NCBI RefSeq assembly: GCF_000013005.1
Contig: NC_007722.1
Location: 2,175,501 to 2,239,500, forward strand
Direction: 5' to 3'
Length of the DNA stretch: 64,000 bases
Source: Erythrobacter litoralis HTCC2594
GTDB lineage: Bacteria; Pseudomonadota; Alphaproteobacteria; Sphingomonadales; Sphingomonadaceae
A program made the position numbers and the translations under genes. Below the pieces are notes generated by a model. That model did no database searches. It was not told the origin of the DNA and worked only from the letters and a program-made list of their open reading frames with translations. Positions 1 through 8,893 of this stretch are shown here, one piece after another. Position 1 is the stretch's first letter. The number at the start of each line of letters is the position of its first letter.

Positions 1-833
1 AGTACGCGCTGATGTTTGGCGGGCGCGGAGCCAAGGTGGTGGTGAATGATCTGGGTGGCGACGAGAAAGGGAGCGGCAGCTGCTCCACAGCCGCTGACAA
101 TGTGGTCGACGAAATTCGAGCCACGGGCGGTCAGGCGGTGGCAAATTATGCGTCGGTCGAGGAGGGCGCGCTGATCATCCAAGCCGCGGTTGACAACTTC
201 GGAACCGTTGACGTCGTCATCAACAATGCCGGCATCCTGCGCGATGTGAGCTTCCACAAAATGACCGACGAAGACTGGACACTGCTTCAGCGGGTCCATC
301 TGAATGGGACGCGGGCAGTGACGCAGGCAGCATGGCCGATACTGCGCGACAAGGGCTATGGCCGCATCGTCATGACCACGTCTGCAGCCGCAATCTACGG
401 CAACTTCGGTCAGGCCAACTATGCCGCAGCCAAGCTCGGAATATTGGGGCTTGCGAACGCGCTGGCGGAGGAGGGGCGGTCCAGAAACATCCAGGTTAAT
501 ACGATCGCCCCAATCGCCGCATCGCGTATGACCGCGACTGCCTTTCCACAAGAGTTTCTCGCCAATCTCAGAGCGGAAGCGATCAGTCCATTGGTCGGTT
601 GGCTTGCGCACGAGAATTGCAGCGAAACCAAAGGGCTTTTTGAAGTTGGAGCCGGCTATATCGCCAAGCTTAGGTGGGAGCGCGCGCTTGGGCACGCCTT
701 CGGAGCGGACAGGGCGTTCACGCTCGATGATGTCGCCCGGCACTGGGGTAGAATTGTCGACTTCACGGATGCCGAGCACCCGCTCGGGCTGAATGACAGC
801 CTTGAGGCGGTAGAACGGGCGCTGAGAGCGTAA
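1..833 (+). CDS. SDR-family (3R)-hydroxyacyl-CoA dehydrogenase, MFE-2-like (5' end missing)
   Basis: This is a short-chain dehydrogenase/reductase of the peroxisomal multifunctional enzyme 2 type, expected to oxidise (3R)-hydroxyacyl-CoA with NAD+ in beta-oxidation. The frame is open to the window edge (Y-A-L before the first Met at 12), so the N-terminus with the first glycine-rich motif is cut off. Visible are NDLGG, the NNAG motif, the catalytic YAAAK (Tyr near residue 137) and the C-terminal segment containing GLFEVGAG and KLRWER that marks this subfamily. About 60 residues follow as a lid domain. It lies upstream of a TonB receptor and near an alpha-methylacyl-CoA racemase homologue, which suggests branched-chain or steroid side-chain degradation. 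The family call is firm; the substrate is not. Confidence 0.85.
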   Translation, partial: YALMFGGRGAKVVVNDLGGDEKGSGSCSTAADNVVDEIRATGGQAVANYASVEEGALIIQAAVDNFGTVDVVINNAGILRDVSFHKMTDEDWTLLQRVHLNGTRAVTQAAWPILRDKGYGRIVMTTSAAAIYGNFGQANYAAAKLGILGLANALAEEGRSRNIQVNTIAPIAASRMTATAFPQEFLANLRAEAISPLVGWLAHENCSETKGLFEVGAGYIAKLRWERALGHAFGADRAFTLDDVARHWGRIVDFTDAEHPLGLNDSLEAVERALRA

Positions 834-1015
834 TCAACCCGATGAATTACCATGATATTTTTGAGCGGCCGTCGGGCTGCCGATGGCGTCGTGCTGCCGC
901 CAGATATCGATGAGCAGCAGGAATAGTTCTGCAGCGAATTGAATTGGACGACGGCCCTCAAATGCCGCCAAACGGCATGAACTACACAATATCTCCTGGG
1001 AAGAGAGGATCAGCC

Positions 1016-3177
1016 ATGAGAGGATGTCTATTGGCTTCTGCCGCGTTGTTGTGCTCGGGAACAGCATTTGCCCAGGAAGCAACGCCCCAGGCGAACGACC
1101 AAACCGGGAGCGCCACGGAAGCGCTGGCTGAGGACATTGTCGTTACCGCCACCAAAAAGGGCTATGGCGAAAGCGTGCAGAAAGTACCGATGGCGGTCAC
1201 GGCTTTTGGTGAAGCGCAGCTGGATGCCAAGTTCGTCCAGAATCTTCAAAGTCTGAGCTACGACGTTCCCAACGTCCAGCTCGAGGATGTGGGTACGGCA
1301 CCGGGCTATGCCAATTTCACTATCCGGGGCCTCGGCATCAACAGCACGATCCCATCGATCGACCCCACCGTAGGCGTTTTCACTGACGGTATTTACCTCG
1401 GCATCAACGCTGGTGTCGTGCTGGACAACTTCGACCTTGAGGGGATCGAAGTTCTGCGTGGACCGCAAGGCTTGCTTTTCGGTCGCAACGTTACCGGCGG
1501 TGCCGTGGTTGTGCGGACCACGCGGCCCAGCTTCGATTTTGGAGCCAAAGCCAAGCTATCCATTGAAACGGGACTGAAAAAGACCGTAAGCGGCACGGTT
1601 ACCGGACCTATCGTCGATGACGTTTTGGCTGCCAAATTGGCCGTCTACTACAGCGACGACAATGGCTGGTTTCGCAACCGCTTCGACAATCGCAGCTTCG
1701 GTAAATCACATGACCTTATCATTCGCCCGGCACTTTCGCTCAAGGGTGGCGACCGCTTCCGAATGGATCTCCGCTATGAGCATGGCGATGTCGAAAGCGA
1801 TGGAGCCCCTGTCCAGAGTCACGCGCTGTTTCCCGCGACAGCTTCAGGTTTTCGATCAATTTCCCAGGTTTCTATGATGCCAAATGGGACCAGGCGATCG
1901 TGGAAACCAACATCGATGTCGGTCTGGGCGAAGGCGTCTTCACCAACATCGCTGGCTATCGGAAATTCCGATCCTCCGCGGGCGCTGATATCGATGGAAC
2001 ACCACAGTCCTTCTTTCATGCCTTTTTCGAAATCGACCAGGATCAACTCAGCGACGAACTTCGTTATGCCGGAAGGTTCGGTGACGTCGAATTGACAACC
2101 GGTCTATACTATTTTTCCCAGGATCTTCGTTACGCCGAGCTGCGGAATCTTTTGGGCGGTGCTCGGATCGTTTCCGGTGGGGGTACGCAAGACCAGACAA
2201 CATGGGGCATTTTTGCTTCGACCGACTGGCATTTCACCGATACGCTGACCTTGAATCTCGGCGCGCGGTATAGTTGGGAACGCAAAGCCGTTCGGGTCTC
2301 GGCCTTACGCGCAAATGGTTGCAATCTAGACACGCTGATCTGTGCAACCAATTTCGCCGACGCGGCAAAATGGCGAGGGTTTACGCCGAAAATCGGCCTT
2401 CAGTGGAAGCCGGATGACGACACGCAGATTTATGGCCTTTACACGCGCGGGTTCCGCAGCGGCGGATATAATTTGCGCAACACCGATCCCGCTGTGCCGC
2501 CGGGGCCATTCAATCAAGAGACCCAGGACAGTTTCGAACTCGGCGCCAAGAAGCAATTCGGGCGCCACCGGATCAACCTGGCGGCCTTCTACAATCGCAT
2601 GAAGGACCTGCAGCGCGAGATCAACCTGCCCGGACCGCTTGGCGTCAGCCAGGTCATACGGAACACCGCCGACGCCACAATCAAAGGCGTCGAGGCCGAG
2701 GGGCAGTTTTTTCTTTTGTCCAACCTCGTGATTTCGGGTCAGCTCGGCTACGTGAATGGCCAGTATCGCAACGTCCAGTTCGACCTCAGCGGTGATGGCG
2801 TCATCAACGATGTGGATCGTGCGCTCAAATTGCCAAGGCTGTCGCCATGGACCTATGGCGTGGGGCTGACTTATGATCAGCAGCTTGGCGAATTGGGGAC
2901 AGCAACGGCGCGTGTCAGCTTCACGCATCGCGACAAGGCGGCATTCACCGACAACAACGTCGGCTTCCTTCAGGGCGCCGATATGCTCGATGCGAGCCTC
3001 ACATTGGCGACCGACAACAAGCACTGGCGCTTCTCCATCTATGGCCGAAACCTCCTGAATGAGGTGACGATTGGCGGCGATACACCTTTGCCGGCGGCCT
3101 TCGGGGGCACGGGTGCAAGCCTTTCACCGCTAAACAGGGGGCGCGTCATCGGCGGAGAAGTGGCGATTAGCTTCTAG
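1016..3177 (+). pseudogene. TonB-dependent outer-membrane receptor, frameshifted
   Basis: The gene encodes a TonB-dependent receptor of about 720 residues, typical for sphingomonad catabolic islands. The start at 1016 has an AAGAGAGGA ribosome site and gives a signal peptide ending in GTAFAQ, a TonB-box-like DIVVTA and a plug domain (LRGPQGLLFGRN). The reading frame is lost near 1840-1860: codons run in one frame up to about 1840, and the match resumes in another frame (INFPGFYD from about 1855) to the C-terminal aromatic Phe. The total length, 2162 nt, is one base short of whole codons, so a one-base deletion explains it. This may be a real inactivation or a sequencing error. The substrate is unknown; the neighbours point to a lipid- or steroid-like compound. 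Confidence 0.85.
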
Positions 3178-3236
3178 GCCATTTTCGAGGCGAGTGGAAT
3201 CACCCGCCAACTCGGAAAATGCCCAAGATCAATTTG

Positions 3237-3290
3237 CTAGAGCATTTCCTGCCGGAAAGCCGGTTCCCACTTCTGCGCGAAATGCTCTAG
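3237..3290. repeat. palindromic intergenic repeat with 12-bp perfect arms
   Basis: The arms CTAGAGCATTTC (3237-3248) and GAAATGCTCTAG (3279-3290) are perfect inverse complements around a 30-base middle. It lies between the convergent TonB receptor and LysR genes. Similar AGAGCATTT palindromes are common interspersed repeats in alphaproteobacteria; it could also act as a transcription stop for both genes. Confidence 0.7.
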
Positions 3291-3341
3291 CTGATCGCGA
3301 CGGATGCAGCGGATTTCCGATCGCACCCCGCCCCCTTGCCG

Positions 3342-4256
3342 TTAATCCGATGGTGCGGTGCGCCATGCCTGACGAACAAGGCTGACGAGCGCACGGCCAG
3401 CCGGTTTTACCTGCCAGCGGCTACGCACAGCATAACAAAGCGTCAATGGATCGAATAAACCGATTCCCTCCAAGGCCACGAAATTGGCGCGAAACCATGA
3501 GTTCTCGGTGAACTGTTTTGCAACCATCCCGATAGCATCGGATGTGGCAACGATCCGTCGAACCAATTGAAAATAGTCTGTCATGTGGATCCAGTCAGCG
3601 GGACGCTTACCGCTTTTTTCGTACATCTGCTGAATGATCGATGTGTAGGGTTCGGAAGATGAGGGCACTACGAATTCGAACTGGACCAGCGGCTCCTTGC
3701 TGGTCGGGTTTATCCCCAGAATGGGATGATTGTTCCGCACAAAAGGCAGTATTTCGATCGAGGCGACCCGCTCGCACTTGAATTCCGGCCAGCGTGCAAA
3801 GGCCGCTTCAAGTCCAAAGGCGACATCGATATCGCCGCGCGACAGGAGTCGCACGCCCCTTTCGCTGTTGCCCGAAACGACTTCGACGCGCACTGCCGGA
3901 TGGCGCCGCAGCAAAGAAACCAGAGGTTGGGTGAGCAACCAGTCGATTGACCCTGGGAACAGTCCGATTCGAAGCGGGCCCGCATAGGCGTCGGCGCGGC
4001 GGGCTGTATCTCCGAGTAGTTCAGCTGCGTCGGCAAGCAAGCGCGCTGCGCGATCGATAAATTCGCGTCCCTCCTCTGTCGGCATCGCGCCCCGTGAGGT
4101 CCGATGGAAAAGGGAATAGCCAAGATACCGTTCGAGTTCAGCGACACTCTTGGTCACCGCCGACTGCGTGACACCAACCGCATCCGCTGCCCTGGAGAAG
4201 GAACGAAGCTGACCAACCGCGACGGCATGCTTGAGGCGAGAATCGAGCATGGACAT
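3342..4256 (-). CDS. LysR-family transcriptional regulator
   Basis: This is a DNA-binding activator/repressor with the usual LysR layout: an N-terminal winged helix-turn-helix (residues about 4-62, with SFSRAADAVGVTQSAVTKSV as the recognition region) and a two-lobe effector-binding domain. I chose the ATG at 4256 (MSMLDSRLKH) because the frame upstream does not look like LysR sequence; the ATG at 4250 is nearly as good. At 304 residues it has normal length. It is divergent from the CoA-transferase gene at 4424, with about 170 bases between them, so it probably controls that gene and perhaps the TonB receptor. The effector is unknown. Confidence 0.85.
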   Translation of the reverse strand: MSMLDSRLKHAVAVGQLRSFSRAADAVGVTQSAVTKSVAELERYLGYSLFHRTSRGAMPTEEGREFIDRAARLLADAAELLGDTARRADAYAGPLRIGLFPGSIDWLLTQPLVSLLRRHPAVRVEVVSGNSERGVRLLSRGDIDVAFGLEAAFARWPEFKCERVASIEILPFVRNNHPILGINPTSKEPLVQFEFVVPSSSEPYTSIIQQMYEKSGKRPADWIHMTDYFQLVRRIVATSDAIGMVAKQFTENSWFRANFVALEGIGLFDPLTLCYAVRSRWQVKPAGRALVSLVRQAWRTAPSD

Positions 4257-4423
4257 GCCCCACAGGAATAATTGCTCCAGAGAATGAATTAGGCGAATCA
4301 AGGTCATTTTGCCAATCTTACTTTCGACACTGCCGCCCAGCACGACTGCAACCCGTCTCGAAATCTGGAGCGGCGAAACGGCCTGGATCAAAGCGCCAAG
4401 GTCTCAGACGCAGGTATGCCTGA

Positions 4424-5569
4424 ATGACGAAAACTGGTCCGCTTGCAGGCCTCAAAATACTCGAAATTGCGGGCATCGGCCCGGCGCCGTTTTGCGGAAT
4501 GCTGTTGGCCGACCTTGGCGCCGATGTCGTCGTCATTGAACGCGTAAGCCCTAACTCCGAAAATATCGATCTTGGCAGCGGCGCCATTGTGAACCGCGGG
4601 AAACGTGTAATTGCCTTGGATCTGAAGTCCCCCGAAGGCGTCGCGCATGTCCTGGATCTCGTCCAAAGGGGCGATGTACTGATCGAAGGCATGCGGCCTG
4701 GGGTGATGGAGAGGCTCGGCCTTGGTCCCGAGGTTTGCCTAGCGCGTAACCCCCGCCTTGTATTCGGTCGCATGACGGGTTGGGGGCAGCAGGGACCTCT
4801 CGCCCAAGCGGCCGGCCATGACATCAACTATATCGCGCTGTCAGGAGCCCTTTGGTATGCTGGGCATCCTGGTGAACCGCCAATGGCGCCGCCAAGCCTG
4901 GTAGGCGATATTGGGGGTGGAGCGCTTTATTTGGCCATCGGCGTCCTCGCAGCGGCAATGCACGCCCGGGATACCGGGAATGGGCAAGTGGTTGACGCCG
5001 CGATCGTCGATGGGAGCGCTCACATGATGAACTTGCTCCTGAGCCTGAAGGCCGCCGGCCAGGTTGCCAGCATACGCGGCTGCAGCATCCTTGACGGCCC
5101 TCACTGGTACTCGACCTATCGGTGCGCCGACGGGAATTTCATCTCAGTCGGATCACTCGAGCCCAAGTTCTATGCGCTGCTTTGCAAAAAGCTGGGGTTG
5201 GCCGGCGATAGCAGTTTTGACGACGGCTATGATCGTGATGCCTGGCCCGAGCTCAAGCAGCGTTTTAGCGAGATATTCGCCATGCGGACACGGGAAGAAT
5301 GGCGCGCACTGCTGGAAGGCAGCGATGCCTGCTTTGCCCCCGTGCTTGATCCGGACGAAGCGGCGCGCCATCCTCATATGGCAGCGCGAGGCGTCTATCG
5401 GGAGATCGACAATATCCTTCAGGCAATGCCGGCGCCACGTTTTTCGGGCTCGTCACTACCGATCCCCGGACCGATCCCGCTGCATCATGAAGATCCGAGT
5501 ACAATTCGGCGGGGCTGGAGCAAACCGGACCGCTGCGGGATTACCGCCAGAACCGACTGTTGCGAGTAG
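4424..5569 (+). CDS. CaiB/BaiF-family CoA transferase, alpha-methylacyl-CoA racemase-like
   Basis: The protein (381 residues) belongs to family III CoA transferases. The racemase signature is visible: GHDINY with His132, LVGDIGGG with Asp162 and SLEP with Glu246 fall where the catalytic His126, Asp156 and Glu241 of mycobacterial MCR are, with a constant offset of 5-6. It would interconvert (2R)- and (2S)-methyl-branched acyl-CoA so that beta-oxidation can proceed. The MFE-2-like dehydrogenase at the window start fits the same pathway. It is divergent from a LysR gene. The last roughly 25 residues, rich in Arg, Asp and Cys, look unlike the family, so the 3' end may have been altered. The ribosome site is weak. 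Confidence 0.8.
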   Translation: MTKTGPLAGLKILEIAGIGPAPFCGMLLADLGADVVVIERVSPNSENIDLGSGAIVNRGKRVIALDLKSPEGVAHVLDLVQRGDVLIEGMRPGVMERLGLGPEVCLARNPRLVFGRMTGWGQQGPLAQAAGHDINYIALSGALWYAGHPGEPPMAPPSLVGDIGGGALYLAIGVLAAAMHARDTGNGQVVDAAIVDGSAHMMNLLLSLKAAGQVASIRGCSILDGPHWYSTYRCADGNFISVGSLEPKFYALLCKKLGLAGDSSFDDGYDRDAWPELKQRFSEIFAMRTREEWRALLEGSDACFAPVLDPDEAARHPHMAARGVYREIDNILQAMPAPRFSGSSLPIPGPIPLHHEDPSTIRRGWSKPDRCGITARTDCCE

Positions 5570-5970
5570 TCGGTTGGCATGGTGGGCGGCCAGCGGCCCG
5601 ACACGAACGGTGATTTCATAACTATGAACCAATGCGACGCTCCGCTTCGCTGCATTCAAATCAAAGGAGACAACGACACACAGGCACGTCAAACTATCCG
5701 ATGATTCCTGTACGCCACGCCGGAACGGCGATTGCGGACGTGTCCACGGGACGTTGTTCGCATCGTGATTCGCTCGGCGCTTGAAATCAATGCTCGCCCC
5801 GGATGTGACGACGCCGATGGGATTTCCACTGCGGCGGCCACGGCCAATGTCCTGGCGTGAGGGCTTCGGTCATCGACCGATTCGACCGTCCGAATGCGGT
5901 CTTTTGGCGCGCCTGAGAATCCGCATCAGAGTTGAGTGCGCGTTGTTCGGGAATCTCATTTAAATATTTG
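5570..5970. other. non-coding stretch between racemase gene and ISL3 element
   Basis: No gene is recognised here. Short open frames exist on both strands, but none looks like a known family, has a ribosome site or has a signal sequence. I looked on the minus strand for the continuation of the gene that is cut at 10230, and found nothing resembling it. The stretch probably holds decayed gene remnants. Confidence 0.5.
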
Positions 5971-6002
5971 GGGTATCCGGAATTTCTGGTTGATAAAATG
6001 CC
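5971..6002 (+). repeat. left terminal inverted repeat of ISL3 element
   Basis: It begins GGGTATCCGGAATTTC and contains TGGTTGAT. It pairs with 10198-10229 read on the other strand, where the TGGTTGAT core is identical. Confidence 0.8.
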
Positions 6003-6146
6003 AAAGATGTAAAGAAGAAAATCTTTCTCAGCGGATTATCTGATTGATCCTCTTCAGCCTACTCTACTGCCAATTTTCTGTTTCCACCTTCGCCTGAGTC
6101 TTCATAGCGATGCTGACTAGGGAGGACAGCGAGAGCTGGGCAAGCG

Positions 6147-6461
6147 TCAAAGCGGTTCTGGTTCATGCGCAATCCGAACACCTGCACAACATTCCTCTTG
6201 TAAGAAACCGATCAAATTCTCTAGGTGCCCATACTCGGGTATACAGACAATCGTGCGGCTATGTTTCTCCTGCCGGATCAGCCCTACCTTGGCCATGCGC
6301 GCAAGGTGATGTGATAGCGTCGAAGCAGGAATACCCAGCCCCTTCTGGATATCTCCGACCGAAGCCCCATCATGGCCAGCTTTGACCAGAAAGCGGAACA
6401 CGGACAGTCGGTGACTATTCCCTAGCTCAGCTAAGCTGGCTGCAACCTTTTCGTGATCCAT
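6147..6461 (-). CDS. ArsR-family metal-responsive repressor
   Basis: This small winged-helix repressor (104 residues) would release DNA on binding a metal or metalloid. The helix-turn-helix is at residues about 34-64 (IPASTLSHHLARMAKVGLI). A Cys-Cys pair at 91-92 (EECCAG) is a likely ligand site, together with Cys73. The ATG at 6461 is preferred over an upstream TTG because GGGG lies just before it. The gene is divergent from the permease gene at 6573, and the spacer holds two related CTAGAA-type sites, so autoregulation and control of the permease are likely. It is a passenger of the ISL3 transposon. Confidence 0.85.
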   Translation of the reverse strand: MDHEKVAASLAELGNSHRLSVFRFLVKAGHDGASVGDIQKGLGIPASTLSHHLARMAKVGLIRQEKHSRTIVCIPEYGHLENLIGFLQEECCAGVRIAHEPEPL

Positions 6462-6483
6462 AGCACGCCCCAATAATTCGATG

Positions 6484-6560
6484 TTTCTAGAATTATAGTT
6501 GACAGGTCGGATAAACGCAAGTAGGCCGCGTACATCATTTCGACAATACTAGAAATATAG
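6484..6560. promoter_or_regulatory. divergent promoter region with paired putative ArsR operators
   Basis: Two near-identical sites, TTTCTAGAATTATAG (6484-6498) and TACTAGAAATATAG (6547-6560), lie between arsR and the permease gene. Each has a CTAG core followed by an AT-rich half, and the second lies just upstream of the permease ribosome site (GGAG). The spacing is typical for two repressor dimers flanking the divergent promoters. Confidence 0.55.
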
Positions 6561-6572
6561 GAGTAATATTGA

Positions 6573-7277
6573 ATGTCATCTCAACTCCAAGACGCTCTAG
6601 GCATGTTCGCCTTTCTCGCTATCGAGCTATCGGTTTTATTCATTGGCATTAGCTTGCTGGTCGGAGTTCTTCAACGTCACATCCCACCATCCAAGGTGGA
6701 AGCGTTACTGACTTCCAGTGGGAAGCGAGGCTATTTTCTTGCTGCTGGTTTAGGAGCTATAACGCCCTTCTGTAGTTGCTCGACTATCCCCATGTTGAAA
6801 GGGTTGATTCGGGCACGGGCCGGTTTTGGGCCGATGATGGTGTTTCTTTTCTCATCTCCGTTGCTGAATCCTATCGTCGTCGGCCTGCTGGTTGCCACGT
6901 TTGGATGGACACTTACTGCTATCTATGTGCTCGCCGCTTTGGTGGTCGCGGTAGGTGCCGGATGGCTGCTTCACACGCTTGGCTTCGAGCGTTATGTGCG
7001 CCGGACGGCGACACAAGAGAGCAGTGGATGTAGTTCATCAGCAAGCCCGTGCAGTGCTACATCGACCGCATCGAGTTGCGGCACCAACAGCTGCGACACC
7101 ACTCCGAAGACGGCTTCTTGCGGGGCTGATAGGAAGACAACAGTCTCTACGTCTAGCGAATGCTGTGACAGTCAACCCACTGTCACGGTTAAGAAAGAAG
7201 GGAAGTACAGTGGTGTTGACGTGACCCCCAGCTTTCCCCCAGCTGGGATTAGAGCCGGGCGGTTGTTTTGCGCATAA
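6573..7277 (+). pseudogene. SO_0444/DUF318-type metal efflux permease, 5' part cut by IS3 insertion
   Basis: The first 214 codons (to 7216) encode a membrane permease of the UPF0718 type. There are several hydrophobic helices, the motif TPFCSCSTIPM (residues about 66-76) and an unusual Ser/Cys-rich cytoplasmic loop (about residues 148-205, with CSSS, SCG and CC). Such permeases export Cu, Zn or organoarsenicals. After 7216 the frame runs into the insertion sequence and stops at 7277, leaving about 20 foreign residues. The rest of the gene resumes at 8487. Removing 7217-8490 restores a single frame of about 344 residues, so the break is recent and clean. Control is probably by the divergent arsR. 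Confidence 0.85.
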
Positions 7278-8103
7278 GCGCGATTGAAGCAATGGGCTGC
7301 GTAGTGGAGCCCGTAGGGCGTAGCGAAGCAGGCCATTGCTTATCCAGTTCGGCGGCGAACGCCGCCGGTGTTGCGTAGCCAAGCGATGAGTGCGGTCGCT
7401 CCCGGTTGTAATCATCCACCCAGGCGGCGATCTCGACACGGGCATGGGCCATGCTCATGAACAGCGTCTCGTTGAGCAGTTCGTCCCGCATGCGACCGTT
7501 GAAGCTCTCGACATAGCCATTCTGCATCGGCCTTCCGGGCGCGATATAATGCCACTCGACGCCGATCTCGCCGCACCATGCCAGCACGGCGTTGCTGGTG
7601 AGCTCGGTTCCGTTGTCGCTGACGATCATGCCGGGCTTGCCACGCTGGGCGATCAGCTCGGTCAGCTCTCGAACGACACGGCGACCAGAGATCGACGTGT
7701 CCGGCACCGCTGCCAGACACTCCCTTGTCACGTCATCGACCACGTTGAGCACCCGGAACCTCCTGCCCGACGCCATCTGGTCGTGCACGAAGTCCAGGCT
7801 CCAGCGCTGGTTCGGTAAGGCGAGCACCGGAGCAGGTGCCCTCGTGCCGACTGCGCGCCTGCGACTGCGTCGACGCCTCACCGCCAAGCCTTCCTCCTTG
7901 TAGAGCCTCTGGGTCTTCTTCCGGTTGATCATGATCCCCTCCCGGCGCAGCAGGATGTGCAGACGGCGATAGCCGAACCGCCGTCGCTGGTTGGCCAGCT
8001 CGCGCAGCTTCTCACGCAGATCGGCGTCATCGCCCCGGGTGGAACGGTAACGCACGCTCTTGCGATCGGCATCGATGACACGGCACGCCCGCCGCTCGCT
8101 CAT
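7249..8103 (-). CDS. IS3-family transposase OrfB (integrase catalytic part)
   Basis: OrfB carries the retroviral-integrase-type DDE domain: WSLDFVHD (first Asp), VSDNGTE (second Asp) and YVESFNG (Glu), preceded by an HTH_21-like segment ([12 protein letters not shown]). The sequence around [10 protein letters not shown] and [14 protein letters not shown] is characteristic of the IS407 group. In this family OrfB is made mostly as an OrfAB fusion through -1 slippage, and the frame here is exactly -1 relative to OrfA. The stop codon lies inside the left terminal repeat. The listed ATG at 8103 would give OrfB alone. Confidence 0.92.
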   Translation of the reverse strand: MSERRACRVIDADRKSVRYRSTRGDDADLREKLRELANQRRRFGYRRLHILLRREGIMINRKKTQRLYKEEGLAVRRRRSRRRAVGTRAPAPVLALPNQRWSLDFVHDQMASGRRFRVLNVVDDVTRECLAAVPDTSISGRRVVRELTELIAQRGKPGMIVSDNGTELTSNAVLAWCGEIGVEWHYIAPGRPMQNGYVESFNGRMRDELLNETLFMSMAHARVEIAAWVDDYNRERPHSSLGYATPAAFAAELDKQWPASLRPTGSTTQPIASIALMRKTTARL

Positions 8104-8153
8104 CCCGTGGCATGCCTGAAGATGAGCGACAGCTTCCCGCTGCGCGGCGGGCG

Positions 8154-8420
8154 TCAGAACTTTTTTGCCAGAAGATCCTTCAACGCCGCTTTGTCCAGCA
8201 TCGTGTCGGCCAGCAGGCGCTTGAGCTTGGCGTTCTCGCTCTCGAGCTCCTTGAGCCGCCGGGCATCAGACACCTCCAGCCCACCATACTTCGACTTCCA
8301 GTTGTAGATCGTCGCTTCCGAAACCCCGTGTCGCCGGGCCAGGTCGGCGGTCTTCGCTCCCGCCTCCGCCTCCTTGAGCACGCCGATGATCTGCTCTTCT
8401 GAAAACCTCGTTCTCTTCAT
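8154..8420 (-). CDS. IS3-family transposase OrfA
   Basis: OrfA (88 residues) has an N-terminal helix-turn-helix ([20 protein letters not shown], then [17 protein letters not shown]) followed by a leucine-zipper-like coiled coil ([15 protein letters not shown]). It binds the terminal repeats and, when fused to OrfB by frameshifting, gives the active transposase. It ends LLAKKF just after a run of six A. It forms one unit with OrfB at 7249-8103. Confidence 0.92.
   Translation of the reverse strand: MKRTRFSEEQIIGVLKEAEAGAKTADLARRHGVSEATIYNWKSKYGGLEVSDARRLKELESENAKLKRLLADTMLDKAALKDLLAKKF
8160..8166 (-). other. programmed -1 frameshift site (A6G)
   Basis: On the minus strand the heptamer AAAAAAG lies five codons or fewer before the OrfA stop. 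OrfB lies in the -1 frame, as expected for slippage that makes the OrfAB transposase. Confidence 0.7.
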
Positions 8421-8486
8421 CTCGTCCGTCCTTCTGTCAGGGCCGGACTCTAATCCAACTTGGAGGAAAATCAGGGGGTCACGTCA

Positions 8487-8881
8487 GTGTGTGGCGGGAA
8501 GCTTGGTCGGACTTTATCGATGTGTTGCCTTACCTGCTCATCGGTATTGCGATTGGCAGCGTGATCTATGGTTTCATGCCCACTGACTTATTGGAGCAGT
8601 ATGCAGGCCCAGATAATCCCTTTGCCATTCCAGTTGCCGCTGTCATCGGCGTGCCGTTGTATATTCGCGCTGAAGCCGTCATACCTCTGGCAGCGGCTCT
8701 GATGGCCAAAGGCGTGGGTGCCGGGACGGTGCTAGCGTTGATCATCGGCAGTGCCGGAGCCAGCCTGACTGAGCTCATTCTGTTGCGCTCTTTGTTCACG
8801 CTGAAGCTTTTAGCGGCGTTTTTAGCAGTCATTTTTGCTATGGCGATGATTGCCGGTTACGCCACCTACCTGTTTTTCTGA
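8487..8881 (+). pseudogene. metal efflux permease, 3' part separated by IS3 insertion
   Basis: This is the C-terminal half of the permease that starts at 6573. It continues with WREAWSDFIDVLPYLLIG, the motif VPLYIRAEAVIPLA and several membrane helices, ending YATYLFF. An ATG-less fragment, it could be translated only from a GTG inside the junction (8489), so it is unlikely to be functional. With the insertion removed, codon 215 (GTG) joins TGG at 8492 exactly in frame. Confidence 0.85.
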
Positions 8882-8893
8882 TCAAGGCGGGAG

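Larger units (their letters stand above)
7217..8486 (-). mobile_element. IS3-family (IS407-group) insertion sequence nested in the permease gene
   Basis: The ends share TGACGTGACCCCC: directly at 7217, and as the reverse complement ending at 8486. Similarity continues inwards to GGATTAGAG. The four bases GTGT are duplicated at 7213-7216 and 8487-8490, as expected for the IS407 group. Removing one copy plus the element rejoins the permease codons in frame. It encodes orfA and orfB on the minus strand with a frameshift window between them. The element looks intact and recently inserted. Confidence 0.9.

Noticed and set aside
5781..5963. Short plus-strand open frame as a gene
   Set aside because: It has no ribosome site, no recognisable family and abuts the ISL3 end.
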